64,000 nucleotides of DNA, taken from positions 67,971,501 to 68,035,500 of the forward strand of contig CM059582.1 of the NCBI GenBank assembly GCA_030407085.1. The letters are read 5' to 3'. The notes under the pieces are model-generated. The model ran no database searches. It was not told the origin of the DNA and worked only from the letters and a program-made list of their open reading frames with translations. Each line of letters starts with the position of its first letter. The first letter of the stretch is position 1. Both the position numbers and the translations under genes were made by a program. Positions 10,317-20,890 of the stretch are shown here, one piece after another. The DNA is from Trichopria drosophilae (taxonomy: Eukaryota; Arthropoda; Insecta; Hymenoptera; Diapriidae).

Positions 10317-10905
10317 TGTAACGAATAAATTATGAAAAATGAACAGAATAAATTAAAGATTTATTAAATGAAATTACCCGAGAATCGGAGAATCTAGCAT
10401 GAGGTTAGTACTTAAAGATTAGGCACGTCGGTGCTCGCTCGTTCGGGCGCTCTCTCCCACACTCTCTCGGTATAACCAATAAAGGGACGTCGCTCGTCTT
10501 TCGCTCGCTCGTCACTCTACCAGACCACAAGCTAACACAAAAAAAGAAAAGGTGGACGTCAGCCCCCACAACGAGTGCTCTCAACAGTCTAGAAAGAACT
10601 CGGGAAAACGCTTTGTATTTGAACCCGGAAAATGTCGGAACAATACCGCGTTGTTCGCCGGTCGAGGGTACGCAGAGGTATACCAGTTTTCACAAGTTTT
10701 TGAACACGTGCGGGACGTTCCCTCTCGCCTCTCCATTGTTGCCAGAGTCCGTTCCTTGTTAACATGGAACTCTGGAACGTTCTTAAAACTATTAACAAAT
10801 TAAATAATGTATTTAGCACAACTAGCGCCGGAGCCCGAGAATTATCGGAAAGCTTGTAATATTAAATAATAATCAAATATATCCTACAAAAGCATTTCCG
10901 TTACA
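10317..10905 (-). mobile_element. LTR, 0.59 kb, termini TGTAACG...CGTTACA (3' LTR of the minus-strand gypsy element)
   Basis: On the plus strand it begins TGTAACGAATAAATTATG and ends AAGCATTTCCGTTACA, giving perfect 7-bp inverted ends. On the minus strand it directly follows a run of 25 G. An AATAAA-like signal and CG-rich repeats (gctcgctcgt) lie inside. It is in the right place to be the 3' LTR of the gag-pol at 11.3-17.9 kb. No matching 5' LTR was found. Confidence 0.6.
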
Positions 10906-10930
10906 CCCCCCCCCCCCCCCCCCCCCCCCC
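10906..10930 (-). promoter_or_regulatory. Expanded polypurine tract (25 consecutive G on the minus strand)
   Basis: 25 C in a row on the plus strand, flush against the LTR terminus CGTTACA. A purine tract at this position primes plus-strand DNA synthesis in LTR retrotransposons; pure G of this length is unusual. Confidence 0.55.
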
Positions 10931-11313
10931 GCCCAGACGCTGGTTAGCCAGGGTACCAGCTCTGCAACCGATTCCTCCGTCTCGGGTTTTGTTCACTAAA
11001 AAAAAACTAAAATAGGAAAGAGGAAAATAAAAAAAAATCAAACATTTCCAATAGAACGCAATGAGGCATTAGATCATGAGCATGAATTGAATCCAGATTC
11101 CTTCCGAGTGTTTGTGGTATCCTGTGGATCATGCACTGTAGAAAGATAGGGGAACTGTAATGATTCATAACCGTCTTAACTCTAACATAGGTATGGGCAT
11201 GCCGCATGAATTAATGAAGCCAGTCATAAGTTTCTAGAAAAAGATTTTATTTATTTTTGGCCATTTTGTTATAATTATTTTAGACGCTAATTGAGACGTC
11301 CATAAACGCCCAT

Positions 11314-11954
11314 TTAATTTTCCGGGACGTCCCATATTCTAATTGTGCCTTCGACAATCGCACAATGCGCACTCGTACCGAACCCGTTGTAGGGGCGCCT
11401 TAGCCCGTCGAATCCGGATCTTAAATCGGTTTTGGCAAATCGAAATCGGGATTTAGCCCAGTCCAACTGGCCTTGAGCCTGTCTTTGCTCCCTCTCCGAG
11501 GCCCTTGGATTAGCTAAGAGATCGGCCAGACTCTTTTCGGCCTCCGCTACCAACATCTCCGTTCGGATGAGCTCGGTTTGGTCCCTCTCCAGAACATCCT
11601 GGACTCGCCGGTCCTCCTCCGTTCGCGTAAAAGTACCTCGATTCTGGAATTGTTGGCGGATCCTCTTTCTTTCTTCTCTAGGGCTAATCGCTCTAGCCGG
11701 ACGGCCAACATCTCCTCTTTGAGGTTAGCCCTTTGGGTCTCTTCCGAGTTGGGCGGTGACTGGATGGCTTCCGCCTGGGTGGATTCCTCAACGGCCCTCT
11801 TCAATTCCTGTTCGGAAGTTCCCCATAATTGGAACAGCTCAAATAAATGGAGTTGCTCCCTCAAATTGTCCATCTGGGGTCGAGTGGTATACTCCACGAA
11901 AGCCCGCTTCATGGCCGTCCATTCTTCATTTAGTTGGCAATCTTCGTTTCCCAT
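11314..11954 (-). pseudogene. Extra downstream frame of gypsy element (coiled-coil, gag/accessory-like)
   Basis: Two overlapping minus-strand frames (11954-11547, then 11556-11314) give one charged, helical protein of about 210 residues with one frame change. It starts MGNEDCQLNEEWTAMKRAFV and has Leu/Glu/Arg-rich segments (MLAVRLERLALEKKERG; EAEKSLADLLANPRASERE) that look like coiled coil. It lies between the integrase end and the LTR, where env or accessory frames sit. No transmembrane segment is visible and no env similarity is claimed. Confidence 0.4.
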
Positions 11955-12114
11955 GATCTAATGAACTGAGTCAAGAATGAATGATTGATGAAACATGATT
12001 ATCATGCGTTAGGATTATCATTCAATATTATAGAGATAAAATACTAAATTATCCAATTTCTTAAAACAAAATGAATAATGGTTCGGTTCCCGTACCAAAG
12101 GACCCCAACATGCA

Positions 12115-13571
12115 TTATTTACGGCTACGAGTACGATAATTATGAGTCACAACACAAGTAGGGAGAATTGGTCGCCCATTCTTTCTACGACGTCCGCGAG
12201 GACGTTTGACCGCGGGATCGGGCATATTGACATGATTAGGCAGAATAGGAGGGACTTCTACATTTCCGCCGATCGACCTATCTACTAGCCATTGAGGGTT
12301 ACCTATCCTATCGACGCTATCGCTATTGGCGTCGCCTATCCTAGGTCTACCTCGAGGTCGTCGCGTGTACAAATAATCGAGACATATCTACCACTTCTTG
12401 TTTAGGCTCAAGTGATGCTGATCGATGCTCGATGTCCTTTTCTTGAGCTGGATTCGACGAATCTTCTTCAGAAATCGTTGGATCCTCTAATGGCGGATCT
12501 CCTTCTTCTTCGTGGCACTGCTTCAGTTGACTTACATGGCTTTTGCCGATACTCTTCCCTGAGCCATCCTTCAATTCATATACATTGGATCCTAAACGTT
12601 TGGAAATTGTATACGGTCTTTCAAATTTAGGGGCCAGTTTCGCAGCAAAACTATGAGCAGCCGATGAGAGAACTTGATTTCTCTTTAGGACGACGTCCCC
12701 TATTTTGAATTGAACGTCTCGCCATTTTAAATCATAATAGTGAGCTTGACGCTCTTGAGCAGCTTCAACATTACGAGTCGCTTCCTGATGTAGCGACCGC
12801 AAAGCTCTTAGACGAGTCATTCATTCTTTAACGGACCGTTCTTCGTGTGCTCCTTCAGCAGCCTGATCCTCATGACGTCGGTAGTGATCCGGAGGAGTCA
12901 AATGACGTCCATAATTTATCATATTTGAACTCTCTTTCATTGAGTCATGGATGGCCGTATTATAGGCAAAGGCGAATTCCAAGATATATTTGTTACAATT
13001 CCGATGATTTTCCTCGACGAAGGATATAATCATACCTTTCACGGTCCTATTAGTCCTTTCGACCAAATTGGCCTGGGGGTGATAAGGAGGGCTCGTTGAA
13101 GGCTGAATTCCTCGTTCTCTCAAATACTTGTCGAGTAGTTTATTTTGAAAGGCCTTCCCATTACCTGTGTGGATGACCTCCGGCAGCCCAAAACGAAAAA
13201 CAACTCTCTCATTAAACGCCTTTATGACGGAAGTCGCGTTGACCTTTCTAACCGGTCCGCATTCTATCCAACGTGTGAAAACCTCCTGGAAAACTAAAAG
13301 GAATTCTCGACCTTGAGAACATTTAGGAAAGGGACCCATGGCGTCAGCTGTGATAATTTTCCATGATCCTGAAATTGGTCGACGACCCATTAATCCTGCT
13401 GGAGCGATAGGCGGAATTTTCATTCACTGACATACCGAACATTTCCGCACATATTTCACAATGTCTCTCCTCATTGTCAGCCAGAAATAGTATCGAGCAT
13501 CCCGGCCATATGTTTTCCGGTTGCCGAGTGGTCCAGCAGTAAAATCGCTTGTCTGCTTTCCACTGGGACAA
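12115..13571 (-). pseudogene. gypsy integrase (zinc-binding end, catalytic core, C-terminal domain)
   Basis: Successive minus frames carry an HHCC-like end (CSILFLADNEERHCEICAEM), the core (13423-12821), and a C-terminal region with SSAAHSFAAKLAPKFERPY and GSGKSIGKSHVSQLKQCHEE (12820-12347). A basic tail RGRPRIGD/RPRGRRRKNGRP follows (12372-12115). Core motifs: the first acid in ITADAMGPFP is kept and Glu in NLVERTNRTVKG is kept. The second acid, normally in a DNG motif, reads HTGNGKAF, so Asp has become Gly. Several frame changes show decay. Confidence 0.8.
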
Positions 13572-13684
13572 CTATTTTCCATGCACCTTCGTCGTCCATC
13601 AGGGTGTCCAAAATTGGATCTGGTCGATTCACATAAAGACGACCACCAACAAGTTTCTAATAAGGAAATTTATGAGGATCCGCT

Positions 13685-14961
13685 TCAATTTGTAAACACT
13701 TTTCGACGTACCATTTGTTCTAAATTGTTAGTTTCTCTTGCATCGAGCTGATCGGGATTGAGCCCATCTTCCGTCTCGAACATGCGAGATAACGCGTATG
13801 GGACATGGCGCAGAGAACCTTTTCGACGTTTGACGTCGTAGTCATAACTTTGTATTTCTAGAGACCACCGGGCTAATCTGCCGTTAGGGTTTCTCAAATT
13901 ACAGAGCCATCTAAGACTGTTGGGGTCTGTAATTATCGTAATATGATAACCCTCAACGTATTCACCAAATTCACGGATGGCCCAGAGAACTGCCAAACAC
14001 TCACGTTCCGTGACCCAATAATTTCGTTCGGCAGAAGTTAAGGGTCGACTTGCGAACGCTAAGACACGATCGTCTCCGTCAATTGACCGACTCAATACGA
14101 CGCCAAGTCCAGTGTCACTCGCATCTGTCTCCAAAATATATGGCTTCGTAAAATCGGGCCTCTGAAGAATACGCGCAGTGCATAATAACAGTTTAATTCG
14201 CTCAAACGACGTTTGCTGCGCCTCGCCCCATATAAACGGTTGATTTTTCCGAGTTAGTTGTGTGAGCGGCTCAGCTATTATGGCAAAGTCCCACATGAAT
14301 TTGCGATACCACGATGCCATATCGATGAATCTTCTCAGCTGCTTCAAGTTCTTAGGCGACGGATATTCCACAATCGGTCGAATCTTCTCGGAGTCGGGCC
14401 GAAAGCCATCTTTCTTAACTAAGACGCCTAAGTAGCAGACGTCTTCCTTACCAAAGACTCTCTTCTTTAAATTTACAGTTAATCCTGCATCTTTGATTTT
14501 ATTTAGGACCTGTTCCACCCATTTAATGTGGTCATCGAACGACTCTGTAACAATTATTATGTCATCCAGAAAACAAAATGCGTATGGTTCCAATTCGGGA
14601 CCAATTAATGAATCGAGCAATCTTTGAAGTGTGGCAGGTGCTCCACTTAATCCAAATGGCATCCTACAGAATTGGAATAATCCTTTTCCTGGAACCGTGA
14701 ATGCCGTGATGGGGTTAGATTGCTCGTCCATTTTTATCTGATGGTAAGCGCTCCCTAAATCCAAAGTGGTAATGTATTGAGCGCTTGTAATTTGCGCAAA
14801 ATGGAATCCATAAATGGCAAGGGGTAGGCGTCTGGCCTCGATACGGCACTAACCTTGCGATAATCAACACAGAATCGCGAAGTACCGCCTGATTTCTTCA
14901 CCATGACGACAGGACCCGACCATGGGCTTGTAGACGGTTCTATAATACCTTCATTCAACAT
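13685..14961 (-). pseudogene. gypsy reverse transcriptase and RNase H
   Basis: The N-terminal RT frame (14961-14755) has GIIEPSTSPWSGPVVMVKKS and FCVDYRKVSAV. A one-base shift leads to 14764-13685 with DLGSAYHQIKM, RMPFGLSGAPATLQRLLDSL, the catalytic FLDD box and CYLGVLVKKDGFRPD. RNase H follows (ILETDASDTGLGVVLSR, ERNYWVTERECLAVLWAIRE, ITDPNSLRWL). In RNase H the usual TDH reads TDP and ADALSR reads PYALSR. RT is otherwise well preserved. Confidence 0.88.
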
Positions 14962-14988
14962 ATGTTATACTTGCCCGTGCAATTCTTC

Positions 14989-15567
14989 CTACAATTTCTT
15001 CGACACCGGATAGTACCGTTGTTTTAGTGGTCGAGCCTCCCCAAATTCTATCACATGCTCGACTAAATGGGTACATCCAATGTGTGGATTATTTGCGGGT
15101 ATATTGGATTCGACAGCTGAGTTCAGACGTCTCCGTTGCACATCTGTCATTTTCTGCAAACCAGATGTCTTTTGGTTCTCTTCAGATGGAAAAGAAACCA
15201 TATCGACCTGTACTGTAATTTTCCGAACGCTTCCATTCAGCGTGATATCATTTTGCCGTGGATGATGAATCGCGTTAAATTCCCTGCTGAAGTCGACACC
15301 TAGCAAACATTCCGGCTCGAAATCTGGCATTATTAGGGCAATCAGCCATTTCATCTGATTTCCGATTCTGAACGATAGTTTAATTTGGCCGGTAACCGAC
15401 ACAGTTCTTCCGTCAGCCACTTTCGCACCAATTCCTTATATAGCTTTGATAGCCATAGGTATTGGCTAATCGATGAGCGACTTGTCCGACTACAGTTCGT
15501 GCCGCCCCAGGGTCGAAATCACCTCTTAGGTGACCTTCAATATATACAGTCAACCACCACCGAGTGA
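14989..15567 (-). pseudogene. gypsy aspartic protease region
   Basis: At about 15530-15420 the minus strand encodes GDFDPGAARTVVGQVAHRLA, a retropepsin active-site motif (D-x-G-A type). After a frame change, 15420-14989 gives ADGRTVSVTGQIKLSF and ECLLGVDFSREFNAIH, matching the region around the LLG(V/M)DF motif that ends retropepsins. It leads into RT as expected. Confidence 0.7.
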
Positions 15568-15689
15568 AACCCTCTGCAGTCGTCATATGTATTTGCGACT
15601 GGGTTGAATCGGCGTCACGTCTTCGCTGCTGCGAGATCTGTGTCGTGAGACCAGGGATAGGTGCGACCTCTTTTACCTATCCCTGATCT

Positions 15690-17179
15690 CGTTTTCCCGG
15701 TATCTAGGACAATTATATTTGGTGTAGCCGTCGAGACCACAAACAAAACATTTTAGGGCCTTCTGATGACTACCCGCGGCAGTCAAAGCTTCGTCCCATT
15801 ATTATGTGAGGGGGGCGTACTTTGACTATTAGCCGGCGGCATTCTTTGATTGGTCGACTCTTTCCCAGACGTCTTGTCCATACTCTTTTGGGTCGGCCAC
15901 CACTTCATAGATCCTATCTTTCCTTTACCGCCAGACGATTGCATTGGTTGACTCGCATTATCGTAATAAAGCCTAACCTCATCCGTGGCATCGGTGTCAA
16001 CTGTCGTTTGAGTAACGTCATTGCAGAATTAACGGTCGTTTCGACCTTTGCCGCCAACCGCTTTTCCAAAGTCTGGAACAAATTAGTACACGTGCTGTCC
16101 ACAATCTTTATAATGTCGACTTTGCCAATTGCTTCGATTGCTCCTCGGTCTTACCACCCAGGCTCACTGCGGCCAAGTAAGCCTTCTTCTTTTCTCGGAT
16201 TTGATCGCGATATGCCACTTCTGGGCAAAAAGATTGTTCTGGAGTGGGTGGAGGTCGATATGGCTGACTGCATCTTAGAATCCTCTCGACTTCCCGTGCT
16301 TGGTGTAAGAGATCGTCAAATGATTGGAATTGATCTCGTTGTACCGCCATCTGGAGTTCTGGACGAAGATTTTGATGTAGCCAGTCCAGACGGATCCGGT
16401 ACCCATCTATTCAGGATAGATCTAAAACAAATCATATAGTCTCGGACTGGTTCTTTTCTCGGATTTGATCGCGATATGCCACTTCTGGGCAAAAAGATTG
16501 TTCTGGAGTGGGTGGAGGTCGATATGGCTGACTGCATCTTAGAATCCTCTCGACTTCCCGTGCTTGGTGTAAGAGATCGTCAAATGATTGGAATTGATCT
16601 CGTTGTACCGCCATCTGGAGTTCTGGACGAAGATTTTGATGTAGCCAGTCCAGACGGATCCGGTACCCATCTATTCAGGATAGATCTAAGACAAATCATA
16701 TAGTCTCGGACTGGTTCGTCGGGCCCTGAGTCCGCAAATGGACTTCTCTCTCCAGTCGACGTTGAACATTCCTGTTGCCTCCATAACATGACCGGGCATC
16801 CCTGCGAAACTGTACCCAGGTACCCAGGTACGCCAGATTTTACGCGAAAAGCAATACCACTGAAGGGCGACTCCCGTTAATAAATAGGGCAACGCGTGGA
16901 ACAGTTCCTCTTGTGTGATGCCAGATATTAAACTTGACATTCCTGAATTCGAGTTAAGAAATCGTCGACACTAGATTGTTCGTCGCCGGTGAAAGTAATA
17001 TTCCATCGACGAACAATTTCTCCTAGATCTTTCATTGTAAAAGTTGGATCTGATCGGGCATAATACGTTTCTGGAAACTTACGCCGGCCGACGTTTTCGT
17101 TTACTTGACTACGTCTTGAACGACCTCGCCCTTCCCGAGGGTCCACCTGACGAAGTGGACTCAAAAAGTTTTGAGTCAA
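15690..17179 (-). pseudogene. gypsy gag region with altered zinc knuckle
   Basis: Broken minus frames (17179-16928, 16940-16686, 16614-16432, 16350-16108, 16102-15914) encode a Pro/Arg-rich gag. At about 15745 a nucleocapsid-type knuckle reads CFVCGLDGYTKYNC: the CCHC spacing is present but His is Tyr. A tandem 264-bp duplication (16187-16714) repeats 88 codons in frame, including VQRDQFQSFDDLLHQAREVE. Confidence 0.65.
16187..16714. repeat. 264-bp tandem duplication inside gag
   Basis: 16187-16450 and 16451-16714 are nearly identical; one visible difference is ctaaaacaaat versus ctaagacaaat. The length is a multiple of three, so 88 codons are doubled without a frame change. The high identity points to a recent event. 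Confidence 0.93.
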
Positions 17180-17509
17180 GTGCTGTTGATCGTATTATCG
17201 AGCAACTCCATCCTGATCACACTCTCGAATTTATTCAGGATCCGACGTATAATTAATATTGAATGTATCTTGTATGGCCACTTTTCCCTTTTTGGCCGAC
17301 TGACCAATAGCAGTGCTACTTGCTCTATTTGACTAGCCTTCCTTCAATTCCTTCATAACTATTTGGCTCACTCGGTGTGCCAAGGTATTTGAATCTAGAC
17401 CATCTTGTTCATTATCTGTTGGGAATTCATATTCTACTTGATCCGCCATTTGTTGCACATAATCTTCTTAACTGGTTTCATTATTATTTTCATTTATCAT
17501 TGTCGAGTC

Positions 17510-17899
17510 TTAATTTCGATGCACTTCAGCCTGAACACAATAATTATTTCCGCGAATCTGCTCAATATGGTCGACAAACGATCTTAACAATTGATCGCGT
17601 CGCCCTCTACATTCCGACTCGCTTTCATTGAATCTTGCCGGCTCAAAATCAGCCGCGGTATAATCTCCCTCTAATCGGTCTAAAAGACGGTTAACGCGAA
17701 TTCGTGGTCGACCCGATTTATTTAATTCGAGACGTTCTAATGCCTCGTCTAATTCTGTAACGGAGTTTCCCCGCCGCCCCGTGCCCAGATCGCGTCGGTA
17801 GACCAGGGTACGTCGGGGCTGTAGTTTCAACTGCCAGGGTAGGAAGACAAGTAAAGTGACACAGAGAATTAAGATTACAAAATGACCGTTATTATTCAA
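17510..17899 (-). pseudogene. gypsy gag N-terminal open frame
   Basis: A 129-codon frame begins MNNNGHFVILILCVTLLVFL, which looks like a membrane or signal segment but may be leader sequence. It continues into a charged region (DEALERLELNKSGRPRIRVN; LLDRLEGDYTAADFEPARFN). It lies upstream of gag on the same strand, with frame breaks between 17510 and 17179. Function is not recognised. Confidence 0.35.
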
Positions 17900-18039
17900 G
17901 AAGCCCTACGCTTACATATTGAGTCCCTACTTCTATAGCCGTATGCACGATAGGAACGGTCCGGACGCAAATGATGACGGTAAAAGTAACAAATAGTGAA
18001 CTGCTGGTTTAGAGATGTTTCTAGTTGAGAAGAATGATG

Positions 18040-18640
18040 AATCCGTCAAGAGCGATACTCAAGACGCAGGCGGCCACGACAAGAGCGATACTCCAAGTCG
18101 AGCGGTGGACGGATGGTCAACGAGAGCGATACTCAGGTTGTCCCGGCGGTGCAGGATTTCATCGAGAGCGATACTCAAGACGCAGGAACAGGCGGCCACG
18201 ACAAGAGCGATACCCAAGTTGCGGGGGAGGTATCCGTCAAGAGCAATACTCAAGACAGCAGGAACAGGTGACCTTGACAAGGGCGATACCCAAGTCGAGC
18301 GGTGGATGGATGGTCAACGAGAGCGATACTCAGTTTGTCCCGGTGGTGCAGGATGTCATCGAGAGCGATACTCAGGATGAGCGGCGGTGGATGGTCAACG
18401 AGAGCGATACTCAGGTTGTCCCGGTGCAGGATCTCATCGAGAGCGATACTCAGGATGAGCGGCGGTGGATGGTCAACGAGAGCGATACTCAGGTTGTCCC
18501 GGTGCAGGATCTCATCGAGAGCGATACTCTAGGTGAGCGACGATGGATGGTCAACGAGAGCGATACTCAGGTTGTCCTAGGATGCGGGCTGGAGGGTCGA
18601 GCTTCCACGAGGGCGATACCCAAATGGAGCTCCGGGCTTG
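18040..18640. repeat. LTR-like tandem array built on GAGAGCGATACTC
   Basis: The motif gagagcgatactcagg recurs about ten times in nested units (for example atggtcaacgagagcgatac, then cggtgcaggatctcatcgag). The same GCGATA plus GAGCGG vocabulary occurs in the tandem array inside the LTR of the gypsy element at 35614-36376. This may therefore be the LTR of a related element. Open frames across it are repeat by-products. Confidence 0.8.
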
Positions 18641-18789
18641 TCGTCTACAGGAGGAGGACGACTGCTTTCTGCCACTCCGTTGCGCCTGGCTTTTATACAT
18701 TGTCCAAGCCCCACTTGGCGTAGTCCCCACTCGAACAAGCGCTGCCCGCGCCGTTCCGGATCGATGCGTATAGAGGGCCGCTTGAAGAT

Positions 18790-19580
18790 ATAGGTGGCGC
18801 TATTCGTATAGCGCGCGATATTTAAAAAATTATAGATTGTAATCTACATGATAGGCGTAGAAACAATCGTTTCAATTCTTTACTCAACAAATGAAATACC
18901 CATTTATCTAATTCTCTGCAAACATTTTGTTCAATTTTGTTTTTAATTGTTATTTCAATTTTATTTATAATTTTATGTATCGTAAATATACTAATGGCTA
19001 CAGCTATAAGGAACCAGACCAAGGTATCCATGTACTAATTTCATAGAAAAATGTTGTCAAATCCTATTTTAATTTTTAGACGTCTCATTAACATTTAATA
19101 TCAATAATGACTGACGTCAATATTATATGTGTTCTTCAATTAAAATAAATTAATAATTAAATAACTAATTTAGTCATTAATATCGAACAATTAATTTGAT
19201 GACCTTTTTCAGAATTATACATTCAACGTTAACCCGCGTAATCAATAATACTATTACTCTCAACATTTTAATAAATCAATGACATTCCATTCAATACTCA
19301 ATATTAAAAAATTAGGAACCGTCAAAAATTCCGCGAAAAGTTATTATTTTTCAACTTTTGTTAAGTCGACCATATGAAAAAACTGTCTTATATTTATTGA
19401 TGGTCAACACCGCAACCAAGAAAAACATAAATATTGTATTTCTAATTCGCTCAATAAAGTCAATATCTTTGATCCTAAGATTTAAGACAATGAGCGTCGA
19501 GCCTAACGCATTCACAATTGACGTCAACTAATAACACTTTCCTATTTCACTATTAAATGTCAAATTTTATTAAAAAATTA
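18790..19580. other. Unassigned AT-rich sequence
   Basis: No gene, inverted repeat or RNA recognised. It runs between the LTR-like array and the second SINE. Confidence 0.4.
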
Positions 19581-19940
19581 GATCGGCTTCGTGGCTCAGG
19601 CGGTTAACGCACTGGACTACGAAGTCGTAGGTCGTGAGTTCGATCCCCGTCCGGTAAAACAATTTTTCGATTTCGTTTTCAACCAGCAGCTCGCTGTTGG
19701 TAAGACGAGCCACGTTGTTTGTTTACGTTTCGAAAATATTGTTTATCTGGCGGAAATCGACTCATGACCTTGGTGTGATACTTGGTGTAGGTTTCTACAG
19801 TCCTACATTTCATACACAAATGTGAAGTATGGCGCCATCTTCATAAGTCGATCTGCAGCTCTCGCAAAATCTCGAATAATAAACATATGCCAAAAATTAA
19901 GTAAAAGGGCGGTTCCGCCAGTTAATTAATAATTAAAAAA
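19581..19940 (+). mobile_element. tRNA-derived SINE, copy 2 (complete)
   Basis: Full-length reference for the family: tRNA-like head with A box TGGCTCAGGCGG and B box GAGTTCGATCCC. The body runs through ttcgttttcaaccagcagct and ccatcttcataagtcgatct, with an AT-rich 3' end. About 95% identical by eye to copy 1 at 1687-2692 over aligned parts. It lies about 110 bp before the NUMT boundary. Confidence 0.88.
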
Positions 19941-20052
19941 AAATGTCTTTAGATATTTCCACTGAATATATAATATTCGTTAATAAATAAAATTATTTTA
20001 CATTAAAACAATCATTTAAATTATATACCAGTGGAATTATCCTGATTAACTG

Positions 20053-20112
20053 GCCTGATTAAAGGATTATCTTGATAGGATAAATTATATAATTTAAAAT
20101 TATTTTTATTAT
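20053..20112 (+). pseudogene. trnI: tRNA-Ile (GAT), mitochondrial, 5' end truncated
   Basis: The D arm (gcctgattaaagg) and anticodon arm (TTATC-TTGATAG-GATAA, anticodon GAT) match insect mitochondrial tRNA-Ile. The 5' acceptor strand has no partner downstream, so the NUMT boundary probably falls at about 20053. It stands directly before nad2, with trnQ and trnM absent. Confidence 0.7.
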
Positions 20113-20122
20113 TATTTAATTT

Positions 20123-20690
20123 ATAAAATTAAATTTTTTTATAATATATTTAATTATTCCAATATTATTATTAATTATATTATTATCAATTACATTAAAT
20201 TCAATTTTTATATTATGATTTTTTATAGAAATAAATATATTAATATTTTTATTTTTAATTATATTTGATGAATTTATTTTAAATGAATTTATTATTAAAT
20301 ATTTGTTGATTCAAAGAATTTGTTCATTAATATTATTATATTTTATAATTATAAAATTGAATTTATATAAAGATATATTTATAATAATTATAATTATTTT
20401 TTTATTTATAAAATTAGGAATATTTCCATTTTATAAATGATTTGTTTAATTAATAAATTATCTAAATTGAGTAAATTGTATTATTTTATCTACACTTCAA
20501 AAATTAAGTCCATTATACTTTTTAATCAATATTATGATTTTGTTATACTTAAATAATTTAAATATATTATTATTATTATTATTATTAAATTTATTATTTT
20601 CATTAATTAATGGATTAAATTTAACATATTTAAAATTATTAATAGGATTTTCTTCAATAATACAAATAAGTTGAATAATTTTAATTATAT
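20123..20690 (+). pseudogene. nad2: NADH dehydrogenase subunit 2, part 1 (NUMT)
   Basis: With the mitochondrial code, ATA 20123 opens MKLNFFMMYLIIPMLLLIML, then LWFFMEMNMLMF and FLFMKLGMFPFYKWFV, typical nad2 landmarks. An in-frame TAA at 20447-20449 interrupts it, after which the frame continues (LMNYLNWVNCIILSTLQKL). It is cut at 20690 by LINE-A copy 1. The end ATTTTAATTATAT (20678-20690) is repeated at 25141-25153. Confidence 0.9.
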
Positions 20691-20724
20691 TGTATTGTAT
20701 TTGTATTTGTATTTGTATAGTTTA

Positions 20725-20758
20725 TTCTCTTAAATAGGGAGAAATTTCCCATTGAGAA
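20725..20758 (-). promoter_or_regulatory. LINE-A 3' stem-loop (likely RT recognition)
   Basis: On the minus strand, UUCUC-AAU-GGGA...UCCC-UAUUUAA-GAGAA forms a two-part stem just before the tail. The same fold occurs in copy 2 and, with different stem bases, in LINE-B and LINE-C. Confidence 0.7.
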
Positions 20759-20890
20759 CGAGTTCCGTAAGTGACGGATACAAAATAATTATAATATAAA
20801 AAATAAAAACAATTCTTACATAATGAGGCTAACAATGACCTCCGCTGAATTACTTAAATTTAGTATTCACGATAGTGCTACGCGCCATCT

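Larger units (their letters stand above)
11007..17899 (-). mobile_element. Ty3/gypsy-type LTR retrotransposon, degenerate gag-pol
   Basis: Reading down from 17.9 kb on the minus strand: gag-like sequence, a zinc knuckle, protease, reverse transcriptase, RNase H, integrase, and an extra downstream frame. This is the domain order of Ty3/gypsy elements. Several frameshifts and stops divide the polyprotein. The 3' end leads to the poly-G tract and LTR at 10317-10905. The 5' end runs into an LTR-like tandem array (18.0-18.6 kb) that does not match the 3' LTR, so the 5' boundary is unclear. Confidence 0.85.

Noticed and set aside
18015..18723. 232-codon Arg/Ser-rich protein
   Set aside because: All three plus frames are open because the DNA is a tandem repeat without stops. 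It is likely LTR sequence.
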